From contig DIYI01000012.1 in the NCBI GenBank assembly GCA_002428965.1, positions 409,948 through 473,947 of the forward strand: 64,000 nucleotides of DNA. Direction: 5' to 3'. Shown here piece by piece: positions 33,759-43,694 of this stretch (its first letter is position 1; each line of letters starts with the position of its first letter). This DNA is from Jejuia sp. UBA6058. GTDB taxonomy: Bacteria > Bacteroidota > Bacteroidia > Flavobacteriales > Flavobacteriaceae. The position numbers and the translations under genes are program-made. The notes under the pieces are model-generated. The model saw nothing but the letters and a program-made list of their open reading frames with translations. It had not been told where the DNA came from and did no database searches.

Positions 33759-35326
33759 TAATTAATTTTCTCTAGTCTTATCTTATTATACTTTTCTTCT
33801 TTGGCATTAAACTCTGCTAAAAGCACATAGCCTTCTTTGGCTAAAAACGGAATGATGTTATACTCTTCTGAAGTAATAGGTAGTGTTTGATGTCCAAACT
33901 CTCCATTTATATAAGTAATAATACCTAACACCCAGTTTCTGTCTTTGGTTTCAGCATCTTTTTTATAATCTCTATAAAATATGATGGAGCCTCCTTCTAC
34001 TTGTTGAGAGAACAAATAATCTATATTACTAGCATAACTTTTTGATTTATCTTTCTGTATAATGGTAGCATCAGCCAACTTAAAGTCTTTATCAAACATA
34101 AAAAACACATAGTCTGTGGTTACTACTTTACCGTTGGCTTTTGCCTTAAATTTTTCGGTAAGTACACCTATATCACCGTTTTTAAGAAAGAAATGATTTA
34201 AGAACCGTAGTTGTAGACCATTTTCAACAAACCCTTTTTTGTTTATCTCAATAAATTTTGAAGCATCATCCCATCTAAAAGTATCACTATGTATCTCCTC
34301 ATTTTGTTCTATATCAAATTTATTGAAGTTAAAACCTCTTAAACTATACCCGGAAACTACTGAGGATAGGATGCTTAACTCTTGGTCTTGTAAATTAAAG
34401 TAATCTCTATAACCATAATCATCATTAGTATTATAGTTAAAAGAGTGTTTCAACTCCCCATCCACTAAATTATGTAACATTATATGAGACATACTCGTGC
34501 TCTTTCCAAAGTAATAGCGCACTAATCCAACACTTTTTTTGTCTTTATCTAAGAACAAAGGGTAATGCCCAACAAGATCATCCTTAGCGGGTTGTAGAAG
34601 ATCTGATTCCCATATTTTTTCATTATCATCAACAAAAGATAAAGATGCATCATGTTTGTTCTTTATATACCTCTTTTTAATATCTCCATCCTTATTTAGT
34701 ATAACCTTATATCTCTTATCATTATATGAAAAAAGTGTTTCGTGCAATTGCATAGAATCCTTCTTTTCTTTAGATAATTCAATTTCGTCATCAAGTTCTT
34801 TAAACCTCTTCTTTGTGAATGTTTGGGATAAACTGTCAAGATTAACGGTTTTCCTTTTGCCATTTTTATCGTAATAATACGCTGGTAATAGTTCGTTTTT
34901 CTTCAGGTCTAGTTTTTGATATACGCCCAAAAAGTCAAGCGACCTAAAAACTGCCGTAGAATAAATAGAGTTATAGATAACAAGGGTGTCTGTCGTTTTA
35001 AAAACCTGTAGTCTTGATACCGCTTTTTTAGGTGCTACCAGTTTTTTAAAAGTACCATTTGCAAACTTGTTTAAGTTTTTATCTAATAATATATATTCTA
35101 TCTCCTCTAAATTCTCAGACACTTCTCCGTTATTGTAAAGGGAATAATAACCATAAACATCATCTGTTTCCGAGCATATGTAACAGGTATCCTCAGGATC
35201 ATAATTGTTATATAAAATATTAAAATCCATAAAGGTTCCCGAAGCAAGGTTAAATAAGTCTTGAGATTGCGCATTTAAATTATAAAACGAAATAGAACAT
35301 AACATAAGGGCAATAAGTTTTTTCAT
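33755..35326 (-). CDS. secreted protein of unknown function
   Basis: 523 residues beginning MKKLIALMLCSISFYNLNAQSQ, a clear signal peptide. The mature part is rich in beta-strand patterns with Asp/Lys turns (such as LFNLASGTFMDFNIL and GYVLLAEFNAKEEK). A Cys pair occurs early (DTCYICSET). No enzyme motif and no type IX C-terminal domain were recognised. The chosen ATG begins the signal peptide; a TATATTTG -7 box lies at 35375-35382. It converges with the M48 gene and overlaps it by four bases. Confidence 0.75.
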   Translation of the reverse strand: MKKLIALMLCSISFYNLNAQSQDLFNLASGTFMDFNILYNNYDPEDTCYICSETDDVYGYYSLYNNGEVSENLEEIEYILLDKNLNKFANGTFKKLVAPKKAVSRLQVFKTTDTLVIYNSIYSTAVFRSLDFLGVYQKLDLKKNELLPAYYYDKNGKRKTVNLDSLSQTFTKKRFKELDDEIELSKEKKDSMQLHETLFSYNDKRYKVILNKDGDIKKRYIKNKHDASLSFVDDNEKIWESDLLQPAKDDLVGHYPLFLDKDKKSVGLVRYYFGKSTSMSHIMLHNLVDGELKHSFNYNTNDDYGYRDYFNLQDQELSILSSVVSGYSLRGFNFNKFDIEQNEEIHSDTFRWDDASKFIEINKKGFVENGLQLRFLNHFFLKNGDIGVLTEKFKAKANGKVVTTDYVFFMFDKDFKLADATIIQKDKSKSYASNIDYLFSQQVEGGSIIFYRDYKKDAETKDRNWVLGIITYINGEFGHQTLPITSEEYNIIPFLAKEGYVLLAEFNAKEEKYNKIRLEKINY

Positions 35327-35430
35327 AATTAAAATAAATGAAGCGTTTCTAAGAATACTAGTTAATAGGCATAACAAATATATAAAAGCCCTTTACAATT
35401 TATAGATATTAAACTTCTTATATTTACAGC

Positions 35431-36201
35431 ATGCAAATCCCAAAGGGTAAAAAAATATACTTCGCTTCCGATAATCACTTGGGCGCCCCAACAAGAGAAG
35501 CATCTGCGCCAAGAGAAAAGAAATTTGTAGCATGGTTAGACGAGATTAAAAAAGACGCTGCAGTTATATTTTTGTTAGGCGATCTTTTCGACTTTTGGTT
35601 TGAGTATAAAACCGTAGTGCCTCGTGGTTTTACCAGAACTTTGGGCAAACTTGCCGAAATATCAGATTCTGGCATTCCAATTCATTATTTTGTTGGTAAT
35701 CATGATTTATGGATGAATGGTTATTTTGAAGAAGAACTCAATATTCCCGTGTATCACAAACCCAAAGAATTCACCTTTAATAATAAAACGTTTTTTATCG
35801 GTCATGGTGATGGCTTAGGGCCAGGAGATAAAGGCTATAAACGCTTAAAAAAAGTATTTACAAACCCCTTTTTCAAATGGGTGTTTCAATGGGGTCATCC
35901 AGATATTGGTATGCGTATTGCCCAATATTTTTCGGTGAAAAATAAGCTTATATCTGGCGACGATGATGCTAAATTTCTTGGAGAAGATAATGAGTGGTTG
36001 GTTCAATATTGCAAACGTAAACTGGAGAACAAACATCGTGATTACTTTCTATTTGGACATAGGCATTTACCTCTTGATATCGATCTCGGTAATAATTCCA
36101 AATACATCAACATAGGCGACTGGATTCAATACTATACGTATGCCGAGTTTGATGGAAAGACTTTGGAGTTGAAAGAATTTATAAATGGAGAAGATAAGTA
36201 A
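35431..36201 (+). CDS. lpxH: UDP-2,3-diacylglucosamine diphosphatase, LpxH-type
   Basis: 256 residues of the calcineurin-like phosphoesterase fold. The metal motifs are in order: SDNHLGA, LGDLFDFWFEY, VGNHDLWM, GHGDGLG and FGHRHLPLDI. LpxH cleaves UDP-diacylglucosamine to lipid X in lipid A synthesis at the inner membrane. The LFDFWFEYK motif is typical for LpxH relatives in Bacteroidota. A TATATTTA element sits 5-12 bases before the ATG. The next gene overlaps its 3' end by 17 bases. Confidence 0.88.
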   Translation: MQIPKGKKIYFASDNHLGAPTREASAPREKKFVAWLDEIKKDAAVIFLLGDLFDFWFEYKTVVPRGFTRTLGKLAEISDSGIPIHYFVGNHDLWMNGYFEEELNIPVYHKPKEFTFNNKTFFIGHGDGLGPGDKGYKRLKKVFTNPFFKWVFQWGHPDIGMRIAQYFSVKNKLISGDDDAKFLGEDNEWLVQYCKRKLENKHRDYFLFGHRHLPLDIDLGNNSKYINIGDWIQYYTYAEFDGKTLELKEFINGEDK

Positions 36202-36616
36202 TCTTATCGGAGAAACTGTCATCCGTTTTGTAAGTATAGAATTTGCTCTGTCAAATATTTTTTTTGAGCTAGGTTTTTCTAAAGAGAAACTTAAGCTTTT
36301 TGCAAATTCTCAGACATCCAGAAAACTAAATAGTTTTATATCTAAACTTAATAAGTCTGAATTAAAAAATAAACAAGAATATATCTCAATTATTGAAAAA
36401 TTCAATAAACTGAGAGAAGAAAGAAATATTATAGTTCACAGCTTGGTTTTGAGAAATGCTGACAACGAAGAAAACTTCATGTTCAATAATTATACTTCTT
36501 TCGGAGGTGAAATAAAAAATACTTCTAAACAATATAACCTAAAAGATATAGAAAAATTGATTCTACAACTTCACGAAATTGAAAAGGACTTATACCAATT
36601 ACACTTTAGAACTTAA
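36185..36616 (+). CDS. HEPN-like helical protein of unknown function
   Basis: 143 mostly helical residues with no signal peptide or membrane helix. The segment REERNIIVHS gives the R-x4-H pattern (Arg80, His85) that marks HEPN domains, many of which are RNases of toxin or defence systems and some of which only bind. The ATG is placed inside the end of lpxH (17-base overlap, other frame), so it is translated from the same mRNA. No antitoxin-like partner (nucleotidyltransferase) is next to it. The HEPN label rests on this one motif. Confidence 0.6.
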   Translation: MEKISNLIGETVIRFVSIEFALSNIFFELGFSKEKLKLFANSQTSRKLNSFISKLNKSELKNKQEYISIIEKFNKLREERNIIVHSLVLRNADNEENFMFNNYTSFGGEIKNTSKQYNLKDIEKLILQLHEIEKDLYQLHFRT

Positions 36617-36624
36617 ATTCTGAA

Positions 36625-37881
36625 TTATTCAACCTCAACATCCTCAGTTAAATCTAGCTCTCGTAAAGGTTTGTTTTTAATTCCCATTGCGGTAACCGTA
36701 ATTAATGTGGCGCAACCTCCTAATATAACCGCTAACGGTGCGCCAAATATTTTGGCAGCAATACCGCTTTCTAAAGCTCCTAATTCATTAGAAGAGCCTA
36801 CAAACATAGAGTTTACGGCACCTACTCTACCACGCATATCGTCAGGGGTTTTAAGTTGTAAAATAGTTTGTCGAATGACCATAGAAACACCGTCAAAAAT
36901 ACCAGCTACAAATAGCGCCACAACACTTAACCAAAACAGTTTTGATGCTCCAAAGACAATCATCGCAACACCAAAACCAAATACTGCAATCAGTAATTTT
37001 TTGCCTGTATTTTTGGTAATAGGCAAATAAGTGGTAGCAAGCATAGTTAAAATACTACCTAAAGAGAGAGATGCATTTAAAATACCAAATCCTTCAGAGC
37101 CTGCATCCAAAACATCCGTAGCAAATACGCTAAAAATAGCAACTGCACCACCAAAAAGTACTGCAATCATATCTAAGGTTAGGGCGCCTAAAATCACCTT
37201 ATCACTAAAAACAAAACGAAGGCCAACTTTTAAGCTTTCTTTTACTGATTCGCCCGTTTTAGTGTTTAAAATTGGTTTCTTTCTTATAAAGAACACCAAC
37301 AACAAAGCAATGATTACCAGAGCAAATATGACACCTAATGTATAATGAACCCCAATCCAAGCAATTAGAAATCCACCAACTAAAGCACCTGTAACTGATG
37401 CACCTTTCCAAGTACTACTGCTCCATGTTGCGGCATTAGGATAAATAGATTTTGGAACTAATAACGCAATTAAAGAAAATATAGTTGGACCAAAAAAAGC
37501 TCTCAAAATACCTCCAAAAAACACAAAACCATAGATACCAAAAACAATATTATTTGTTGACCATGAACTTTCTATATACTCTGAGGTCAACCAAAATAAT
37601 CCAAAACTTATTAAAGAAAATAAGGTTATTATTAGTGCAAATAAATTTCGTTTTTCTTTTCTGTCTACAATATGACCCGCAAAAGGAGCCATAAAGAACG
37701 CAGGAATAAATTCGCACAAGCCTATAATCCCAAGACTTAATTCATTGTTTGTAAGCGCATAAACATGCCATTCAATAACTACAAACTGCATAGACCAACC
37801 AAAAACTAGAGCAAAACGAAGTAATAAGAAAATGTTGAATTCTCTTATTCTTAGTGCAGCGTACGGATCGTTTTTAGCCAT
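36625..37881 (-). CDS. MFS transporter (MFS_3/enterobactin exporter-like)
   Basis: 418 residues with about twelve transmembrane helices. The loop 2-3 motif reads GHIVDRKEKRN, and the N-terminus AALRIREFNIFLLLRFALVFGWSMQFVVIEWHVY follows the MFS_3 pattern. DDMRGRVGAVNSMFVGSSNELGALESG is typical of EntS-like exporters. The substrate is unknown. It begins three bases after recJ and is probably in the same transcript. Confidence 0.88.
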   Translation of the reverse strand: MAKNDPYAALRIREFNIFLLLRFALVFGWSMQFVVIEWHVYALTNNELSLGIIGLCEFIPAFFMAPFAGHIVDRKEKRNLFALIITLFSLISFGLFWLTSEYIESSWSTNNIVFGIYGFVFFGGILRAFFGPTIFSLIALLVPKSIYPNAATWSSSTWKGASVTGALVGGFLIAWIGVHYTLGVIFALVIIALLLVFFIRKKPILNTKTGESVKESLKVGLRFVFSDKVILGALTLDMIAVLFGGAVAIFSVFATDVLDAGSEGFGILNASLSLGSILTMLATTYLPITKNTGKKLLIAVFGFGVAMIVFGASKLFWLSVVALFVAGIFDGVSMVIRQTILQLKTPDDMRGRVGAVNSMFVGSSNELGALESGIAAKIFGAPLAVILGGCATLITVTAMGIKNKPLRELDLTEDVEVE

Positions 37882-37883
37882 CT

Positions 37884-39575
37884 CTAACTTTTTATATCTC
37901 GCAGTTTTAATTGCAACGAAACATTACCTTGCCATTCATTCTCATCAATAGAATATACCGCCCTAAACTTTTTATTATTTGAGATTAAGTCAAACTTATC
38001 ACCCATTCCAAAACCAATACCAACCATAGTTTGAGAATCGGGTTGCGCTACTGTAATTCTCAAATGGTTTTTATCTTCGCCCACACATTTCCCGTAACCC
38101 GTATCTCTTAAATTTTCGGTCATAAAAACAGGCGTCATATTAGTTGGACCAAAAGGTGCAAACTGCTTTAAAATTCTGTAAAACTTAGGGGTAATGTCTT
38201 TTAAATCAATTTGTGCATCAATTTTAATTTCAGACTCCAATAAATAAGGGTCAATAGTTTTAGAAACAACGTCTTCAAAAGCTTGTTTAAAAGACTCATA
38301 ATTTTTTTCTTCAAGTGTTAAGCCCGCAGCATATTTATGTCCGCCAAATTGTTCAATATATTGTGAACACGCTTCCAAAGCATTGTAAACATCAAAACCC
38401 TTAACTGAACGGGCAGAGGCAGCTAATATATTACCACTTTTTGCAAACACTAAGGTGGGACGGTAGTAAGTTTCCGTAAGTCTTGAAGCTACTATTCCAA
38501 TCACGCCTTTGTGCCAGTCTTCTTGATATACAACCGTAGTCAAACGGCCTTCCTCTTGATTTTCCTCAATTTGTTTTAGGGCTTCAGCTGTAATTTGCTT
38601 ATCGGTATCTCTTCTGACAGTATTAAAAACATTAATTTCTGCAGCGTAGGTTTTTGCAACCTCGTAATTATCTTCAGTAAGCAGTTTTACGGCAAAATTA
38701 CCATGCTTCATACGGCCAGCAGCATTTATTCTTGGCGCAACAATAAAAACCACATCTGTAATGGTTAATTCAGATTTTTCAATTTGCTCCAGAATAGCTT
38801 TTATTCCTGGTCTTGGATCATTGTTTACAACCTGCAGTCCAAAAAACGTCAATACCCTGTTTTCTCCATTTATCGGCACAATATCTGCTCCAATAGCTGT
38901 AGCCACCAAATCTAAATATGGCAATAAATCTTCAGCAGCTTGTCCATCCTTTTCAGCTAAGGCTTGAATGAGCTTAAATCCTACGCCGCAACCACATAAT
39001 TCCTTAAATGGATAATTACAATCTGTTCTTTTAGGATCTAAGACTGCAACAGCATCAGGTATAGTTGCTCCTGGTCTATGATGATCGCATATAATAAAAT
39101 CGATCCCTAAATCATTTGCATATGCAACTTTATCAATCGCCTTAATACCACAATCTAGGGCAATAATTAAAGTGAAATCATTTTCCGACGCAAAGTCTAT
39201 TCCCTCTTTAGAAACGCCATATCCCTCAGCATATCTATCAGGAATATATGTATACACTAAACTATGCTTTGTTTTAAGGTAAGAAGATAGTAATGCTACA
39301 GCCGTAGTACCATCCACATCATAATCCCCATACACCAAGATATTTTCATTATTGACTATAGCTTTCTCAATACGAGCCACAGCCTTATCCATATCCTTCA
39401 TAAGAAATGGATCGTGCAAATCCTTTATACTTGGACGAAAAAAAGTTTTTGCTTCATCATAAGAGTCAATACCGCGTTGTACCAAAAGTGCAGCTGTAAT
39501 TTCATCGACTTGAAGTACTTCTTGTAGATGATTTACTTTTTCTAAATCTGGTTTTGGTTTGAGCGTCCAACGCAT
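37884..39575 (-). CDS. recJ: single-stranded-DNA-specific exonuclease RecJ
   Basis: 563 residues, normal length. DHH phosphoesterase motifs: GDYDVDGTTA at residues 83-92, ALDCGIKA, CDHHRPG and RINAAGRM. The DHHA1 part has SGNILAASARSVKGFDVYNAL and QFGGHKYAAGLTL, and an OB-fold follows. RecJ degrades single-stranded DNA 5' to 3' in recombination and mismatch repair, so the window holds both recA and recJ. OsmC is 29 bases upstream. Confidence 0.96.
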   Translation of the reverse strand: MRWTLKPKPDLEKVNHLQEVLQVDEITAALLVQRGIDSYDEAKTFFRPSIKDLHDPFLMKDMDKAVARIEKAIVNNENILVYGDYDVDGTTAVALLSSYLKTKHSLVYTYIPDRYAEGYGVSKEGIDFASENDFTLIIALDCGIKAIDKVAYANDLGIDFIICDHHRPGATIPDAVAVLDPKRTDCNYPFKELCGCGVGFKLIQALAEKDGQAAEDLLPYLDLVATAIGADIVPINGENRVLTFFGLQVVNNDPRPGIKAILEQIEKSELTITDVVFIVAPRINAAGRMKHGNFAVKLLTEDNYEVAKTYAAEINVFNTVRRDTDKQITAEALKQIEENQEEGRLTTVVYQEDWHKGVIGIVASRLTETYYRPTLVFAKSGNILAASARSVKGFDVYNALEACSQYIEQFGGHKYAAGLTLEEKNYESFKQAFEDVVSKTIDPYLLESEIKIDAQIDLKDITPKFYRILKQFAPFGPTNMTPVFMTENLRDTGYGKCVGEDKNHLRITVAQPDSQTMVGIGFGMGDKFDLISNNKKFRAVYSIDENEWQGNVSLQLKLRDIKS

Positions 39576-39604
39576 TAAATTATATTGAAGTGTTTTATGT
39601 ACGC

Positions 39605-40027
39605 TTATTTCTTATGAAAAAAGGCTTGGATATCTAAATCTGAAAACTGGCGGAACATTTCCATAACCCCACAATATTTCTCAACAGATAAATCTACCGC
39701 ACGTTGTAGTTTCTTTTCATTAAGATTTGCGCCATAAAAGTGAAAATGCATCGCTACTTTATCATAGTATTTTGGATGCTCTTCTGTTAAGTTAGCCTCT
39801 ATTTCAATATTAAAATCATCAACATCCAGCTTCATTTTTTTAATTAAAGCTGCTACATCAAGACCTGAACAACCTGCTAACCCGGACAATAATAATGCCT
39901 TTGGACGATAGCCTTCACTCTTTCCGCCATTCTCTTCTCCCGCATCTATAAATAAATTATGTCCCGATGGGTTAGTGCTTTCAAATCGCATTTCGCCTAA
40001 CCATTTTGTGGAAACTTTAACTGCCAT
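39605..40027 (-). CDS. OsmC family peroxiredoxin-like protein
   Basis: 140 residues. The two reactive Cys of the family are in LAGCSGLDVAAL and VEKYCGVMEMF; the N-terminus runs MAVKVSTKWLGEMRFES. OsmC/Ohr proteins reduce organic or lipid hydroperoxides. This one is of the YhfA/general OsmC type rather than Ohr. A TATTTTTG -7 box is found on the minus strand at 40057-40064. Confidence 0.9.
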   Translation of the reverse strand: MAVKVSTKWLGEMRFESTNPSGHNLFIDAGEENGGKSEGYRPKALLLSGLAGCSGLDVAALIKKMKLDVDDFNIEIEANLTEEHPKYYDKVAMHFHFYGANLNEKKLQRAVDLSVEKYCGVMEMFRQFSDLDIQAFFHKK

Positions 40028-40083
40028 TCCTAAATAATTTTGTTTCTTGTAAGAATCAAAAATACTACTTAAAAACTAAAAAT

Positions 40084-40674
40084 ATGCCTTTAGTAACACC
40101 ATTATCTCCCGAGCACGATTTAGAAACTCAGGAGCTTGCGAAATTCTTTAATGAGACTTTGGGGTTTTGCCCAAATTCGGTTTTAACCATGCAGCGTCGT
40201 CCTGCCATCAGTAAAGCATTTATTAATTTGAATAAAGCAGTTATGGCTAATGAAGGTCGCGTAACTTCTGCTTTAAAACGCATGATTGCTTGGGTAAGTA
40301 GTAATGCTACAGGTTGCAGGTATTGTCAAGCGCATGCCATTCGCGCTGCAGAACGTTATGGCGCCGAACAAGAACAGTTAGATAATATTTGGGAGTACAA
40401 AACGCATCCCGCATTTAGTGAAGCAGAACGTGCTGCTTTAGATTTTAGTTTAGCTGCAAGCCAAGTACCAAATGCTGTTGATGAGGTTATTAAAAAGCGT
40501 TTATATGAACATTGGAATGAAGGTGAAATTGTAGAGATGCTTGGAGTTATTTCTTTGTTTGGTTACCTAAACCGGTGGAACGATTCAATGGGAACCTCAA
40601 TTGAAGATGGTGCTGTAGAAAGCGGTGAACAATACTTAGGCAAGCATGGTTGGGATAAGGGGAAGCATGTTTAG
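40084..40674 (+). CDS. carboxymuconolactone decarboxylase/AhpD-like protein
   Basis: 196 residues, all-helical. The redox motif is GCRYCQAHA with Cys78, Cys81 and His84, as in AhpD-like peroxidase-associated proteins. It may use the CxxC in peroxide reduction and is divergent from the OsmC gene, so a shared role in oxidative stress is plausible. The C-terminus FGYLNRWNDSMGT is typical. Length fits the two-repeat form. Confidence 0.88.
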   Translation: MPLVTPLSPEHDLETQELAKFFNETLGFCPNSVLTMQRRPAISKAFINLNKAVMANEGRVTSALKRMIAWVSSNATGCRYCQAHAIRAAERYGAEQEQLDNIWEYKTHPAFSEAERAALDFSLAASQVPNAVDEVIKKRLYEHWNEGEIVEMLGVISLFGYLNRWNDSMGTSIEDGAVESGEQYLGKHGWDKGKHV

Positions 40675-40740
40675 ACTTTTTAGAAAGTTAGATATCTTAG
40701 AATATTAGAGCGTTTTTGTTTTTAGATAAATTTAGATTAA

Positions 40741-40766
40741 CCTCTCCATATCTGGAGAGGTTTTTT
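40741..40766 (+). terminator. terminator upstream of the SusC-like/A2M cassette
   Basis: CCTCTCC and GGAGAGG pair around a short loop and are followed by six T residues. It resembles the terminator at 48291 that closes the cassette. Confidence 0.8.
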
Positions 40767-40808
40767 ATTCCGTGTGTTTACTCATTGAAAATGACAGTTT
40801 ACTCATTC

Positions 40809-40843
40809 TTGATTTTATAATAATCTTTTCAGAGTTAGGTTTG
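40809..40843 (+). promoter_or_regulatory. probable promoter of the SusC-like/A2M cassette
   Basis: TTG at 40809-40811 and TAGGTTTG at 40836-40843 are 24 bases apart, one more than the usual range. The leader would be about 17 bases. Confidence 0.45.
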
Positions 40844-40864
40844 AAATATTAATAACCAAGCCAA

Positions 40865-43690
40865 ATGAAAATAACTCTACGCTATTTATACTCTTTCCTT
40901 TTCTTATTATCTGCATCAATATTGTTTGCACAAGAAGGAATTATTTCTGGAACATTAACAGATCATGATAGGCAACCACTTCCGGGTGCTTCAGTTACAA
41001 TTAAAGACACCAATAAAAGTACTACAACAGATTTTGATGGTATTTATAGTATTTATTGCAAAGCAGGAGATATTCTTCATATTACATATTTAGGATTTAT
41101 TGATAAGGAAGTTCATGTAACTCCAGATATGTTTGATAACTCTAAAACAAGTAGCCTCGTAAAAAGTGAAGAAGTAAAACTTGTTGAGAGCAATGCTTTT
41201 GAAGAAGCTATTAAAAAAAATGACAGCACCCTTCTTCGTATCCCATCAATTGCAGATTCTCAATATACCCTATCAAAAAAAGAAAGACCTCAACTAAATA
41301 GAATAAAAAACATAAATATTAAGAATTATAAAATTGATCTGAACTACTTTAAACCTGACATTTTTTTTGAAGTTGGATTAACAAGTAAAAATAGTTTTCA
41401 GTTTATAAAAAAAAGCAACTTGCCTGTGCTACAAAAAACATGCAGTCAAGGTTTACCGAATAACGGTATGCTGGCACATGAAGGACCCGAGTCTGGAACA
41501 CTATTTTCCTATGGTCCAAAACTAAGTTTACTTGCCTTTGATGGTTCTACTTACGCATATGACGCAAATGGAAGGCTAGTTGATCTGGACAATGGTAATA
41601 GCTTACCTGCAAAAGTATATGACAATTATATATTTAATACGGGTATTAATTCTTCATATAACGCCTATTTCAATATTCACTCTGATCACTCCTCTTTTAA
41701 GTTTAATTATAACAACATTAGAAGAAAAGATTTATATGATATTGAAAGAAATAGTTCCAACAATTTCGTAATAAAATTTAAAAACAAGAATTATCATAAA
41801 ATGGTGTCTTGGGAAGCTTTCCTGAAATTTGGCAACCAAGATAATAATCAACCAAACATTAATGGTTTTCAAAACAATTTATTATTGAACTCTTGGGTTA
41901 CTCCTCCTAGCTTTGATAATAACCAAACGGATAGATTAGATAACGGATCTCAACGTAGTTTCAGCCCTAATAGTTTTAACAATCCTAATTGGCTACTTCA
42001 AAATAATCAGAATTCAGAAAAACAAAACCACTTTATATCACATCTTAATAGTAGAATATCTATCTCAGACGAGGCTTCCATTTATTCAAATATTAATTAC
42101 AGTAATTTTAAAAATGAACAACAATTTGCTCTTGTAAAAAATACCAACGGCTTTAAAAATGGATATTTAAGTAACAGACTAGTTGACAAAAATAACCTAA
42201 ACACTTCAGTTAATTTTGATTTTGAAGGCGCCAAAGTCGATATCAACTCTAAAACTAATTTTCGTTATGAAGATTTAAATTACAACCTATTACAAGCAGA
42301 GGGCTTTAATGCTTTTTCATTTGAGAACCCTCAAAACAATACTTCTAATCAAAAAAAGCTATTTAGAAGTACCCTAAGATTACACAACAAAATTAACCTG
42401 AAATTAATACAAAATAGCTTAAGAATTGCATTAAGCAATAACTCATATATTTCCTCGCTCCAAAACAATAAATGGTTTTTACCAACATTACAGGTTAAAT
42501 GGTATTTAAGGGACGTTATTGATATCTATGACTTTTTTGGTATTTATATTTCATCGGGTATTTCTCGCGACATTAATGAAGCTTCGTTGTTGTATGATAA
42601 CCTTAGTCATAACAGTTTAAATATTTTACCCGAAGAAAGTTTAAGCCTAAGAGCGGTTAATGATTTATTCCTTGATAATACCCTCATACTTGAGGAGCAG
42701 CAGAGCTTTGACATTAATTTTGGTTTTAGTTTTAATGCACTAGGAGCTTATTTTAATTTTGACTTTGCCCATTTTAGAACTATAAATAAAAATGTTGTTT
42801 TTCCGATATTGAACGATAATGCATTTCAGCTTAAAAATGTGGCTGATTTAAAAAATCATGGATTTGAAATAGATTTATCTAGTCGCATTAACTTCTCTAA
42901 CAACTTTTACTATTATCCTAAACTTACTTTTTCAACTTACAGACCTGAAGTTACTAAACTATCAACAGCATCCAATCGTTTACCAATCGCAGGGTTTTCG
43001 AGTATTTCTCAAAACCTAATAGTTGGTCAACCAGCAGGCGTTATTGTAGGCTCCGCCTACGCCAGAAACAACAATAATACTATAATTATTGACAATGATG
43101 GATTTCCCTTGGTGAATTCAGAACCACAAATTATTGGAAATCCAGTTCCAAAATTCAACTTGGCATGGAACAACGAAATTAATCTGCATGGGTTCACACT
43201 TAATTTTCTAATAGACTTTCAAAGAGGAGGTAATATTTGGAATGGTACTCAAAATGTGTTAAACTACTTCGGTACATCACAGCAATCTGCCAACGAAAGA
43301 AACATAAGCAACTTTGTTTTTAATGGTGTAAACACCCAAGAAGAAATAAACACAATTCCGGTAGATTTTTACAATCCAAACAATCCTATTTCAGAAAACC
43401 GATTTGTGCGATATGGCTTTGAAGGAGTCGCAGAAGATGCTATTGTTGATGGTAGTTATATTAACCTTAAATCAATAGACCTCTCTTATACATTTAGAAA
43501 AAATTCAAGAAAATCCTTTTTCCGCACATTCAAAGTTGGATTATTTGGGAATAATCTTTTCACATGGGCAAAGTACAAAGGTGCATCACCTTACGGTAGC
43601 CTCTATGATTATAGCTCTGGTAAAGGTCTTAACTTCTTTAATGCGCCAATAATAAGTGATGTTGGCTTAAAACTAGAATTTAAAATATAA
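40865..43690 (+). CDS. SusC-family outer-membrane beta-barrel lacking a plug domain
   Basis: 941 residues. Signal peptide (FLFLLSASILFAQE), then a carboxypeptidase-regulatory-like domain at about 24-105 (GIISGTLTDHDRQPLPGASV). A normal SusC/RagA protein would have the TonB box and plug here, with the IRG and PLYVIDGVP motifs; none is seen. Instead, about 60 unclassified residues lead into the barrel (from about 180 to 941) with SusC features such as NNPNWLLQNN, NHGFEIDLS and the final DVGLKLEFKI. The missing plug is encoded inside the next gene, four bases downstream. No SusD gene is present. It may transport or anchor a substrate with its partner. Confidence 0.85.
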   Translation: MKITLRYLYSFLFLLSASILFAQEGIISGTLTDHDRQPLPGASVTIKDTNKSTTTDFDGIYSIYCKAGDILHITYLGFIDKEVHVTPDMFDNSKTSSLVKSEEVKLVESNAFEEAIKKNDSTLLRIPSIADSQYTLSKKERPQLNRIKNINIKNYKIDLNYFKPDIFFEVGLTSKNSFQFIKKSNLPVLQKTCSQGLPNNGMLAHEGPESGTLFSYGPKLSLLAFDGSTYAYDANGRLVDLDNGNSLPAKVYDNYIFNTGINSSYNAYFNIHSDHSSFKFNYNNIRRKDLYDIERNSSNNFVIKFKNKNYHKMVSWEAFLKFGNQDNNQPNINGFQNNLLLNSWVTPPSFDNNQTDRLDNGSQRSFSPNSFNNPNWLLQNNQNSEKQNHFISHLNSRISISDEASIYSNINYSNFKNEQQFALVKNTNGFKNGYLSNRLVDKNNLNTSVNFDFEGAKVDINSKTNFRYEDLNYNLLQAEGFNAFSFENPQNNTSNQKKLFRSTLRLHNKINLKLIQNSLRIALSNNSYISSLQNNKWFLPTLQVKWYLRDVIDIYDFFGIYISSGISRDINEASLLYDNLSHNSLNILPEESLSLRAVNDLFLDNTLILEEQQSFDINFGFSFNALGAYFNFDFAHFRTINKNVVFPILNDNAFQLKNVADLKNHGFEIDLSSRINFSNNFYYYPKLTFSTYRPEVTKLSTASNRLPIAGFSSISQNLIVGQPAGVIVGSAYARNNNNTIIIDNDGFPLVNSEPQIIGNPVPKFNLAWNNEINLHGFTLNFLIDFQRGGNIWNGTQNVLNYFGTSQQSANERNISNFVFNGVNTQEEINTIPVDFYNPNNPISENRFVRYGFEGVAEDAIVDGSYINLKSIDLSYTFRKNSRKSFFRTFKVGLFGNNLFTWAKYKGASPYGSLYDYSSGKGLNFFNAPIISDVGLKLEFKI

Positions 43691-43694
43691 ACTT

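Noticed and set aside
40865..43690. An ordinary TonB-dependent receptor reading for the 941-residue barrel protein
   Set aside because: The regulatory domain and barrel are present, but no plug landmarks (IRG, PLYVIDGVP, NGVI) occur between them, whereas all occur in the next gene.
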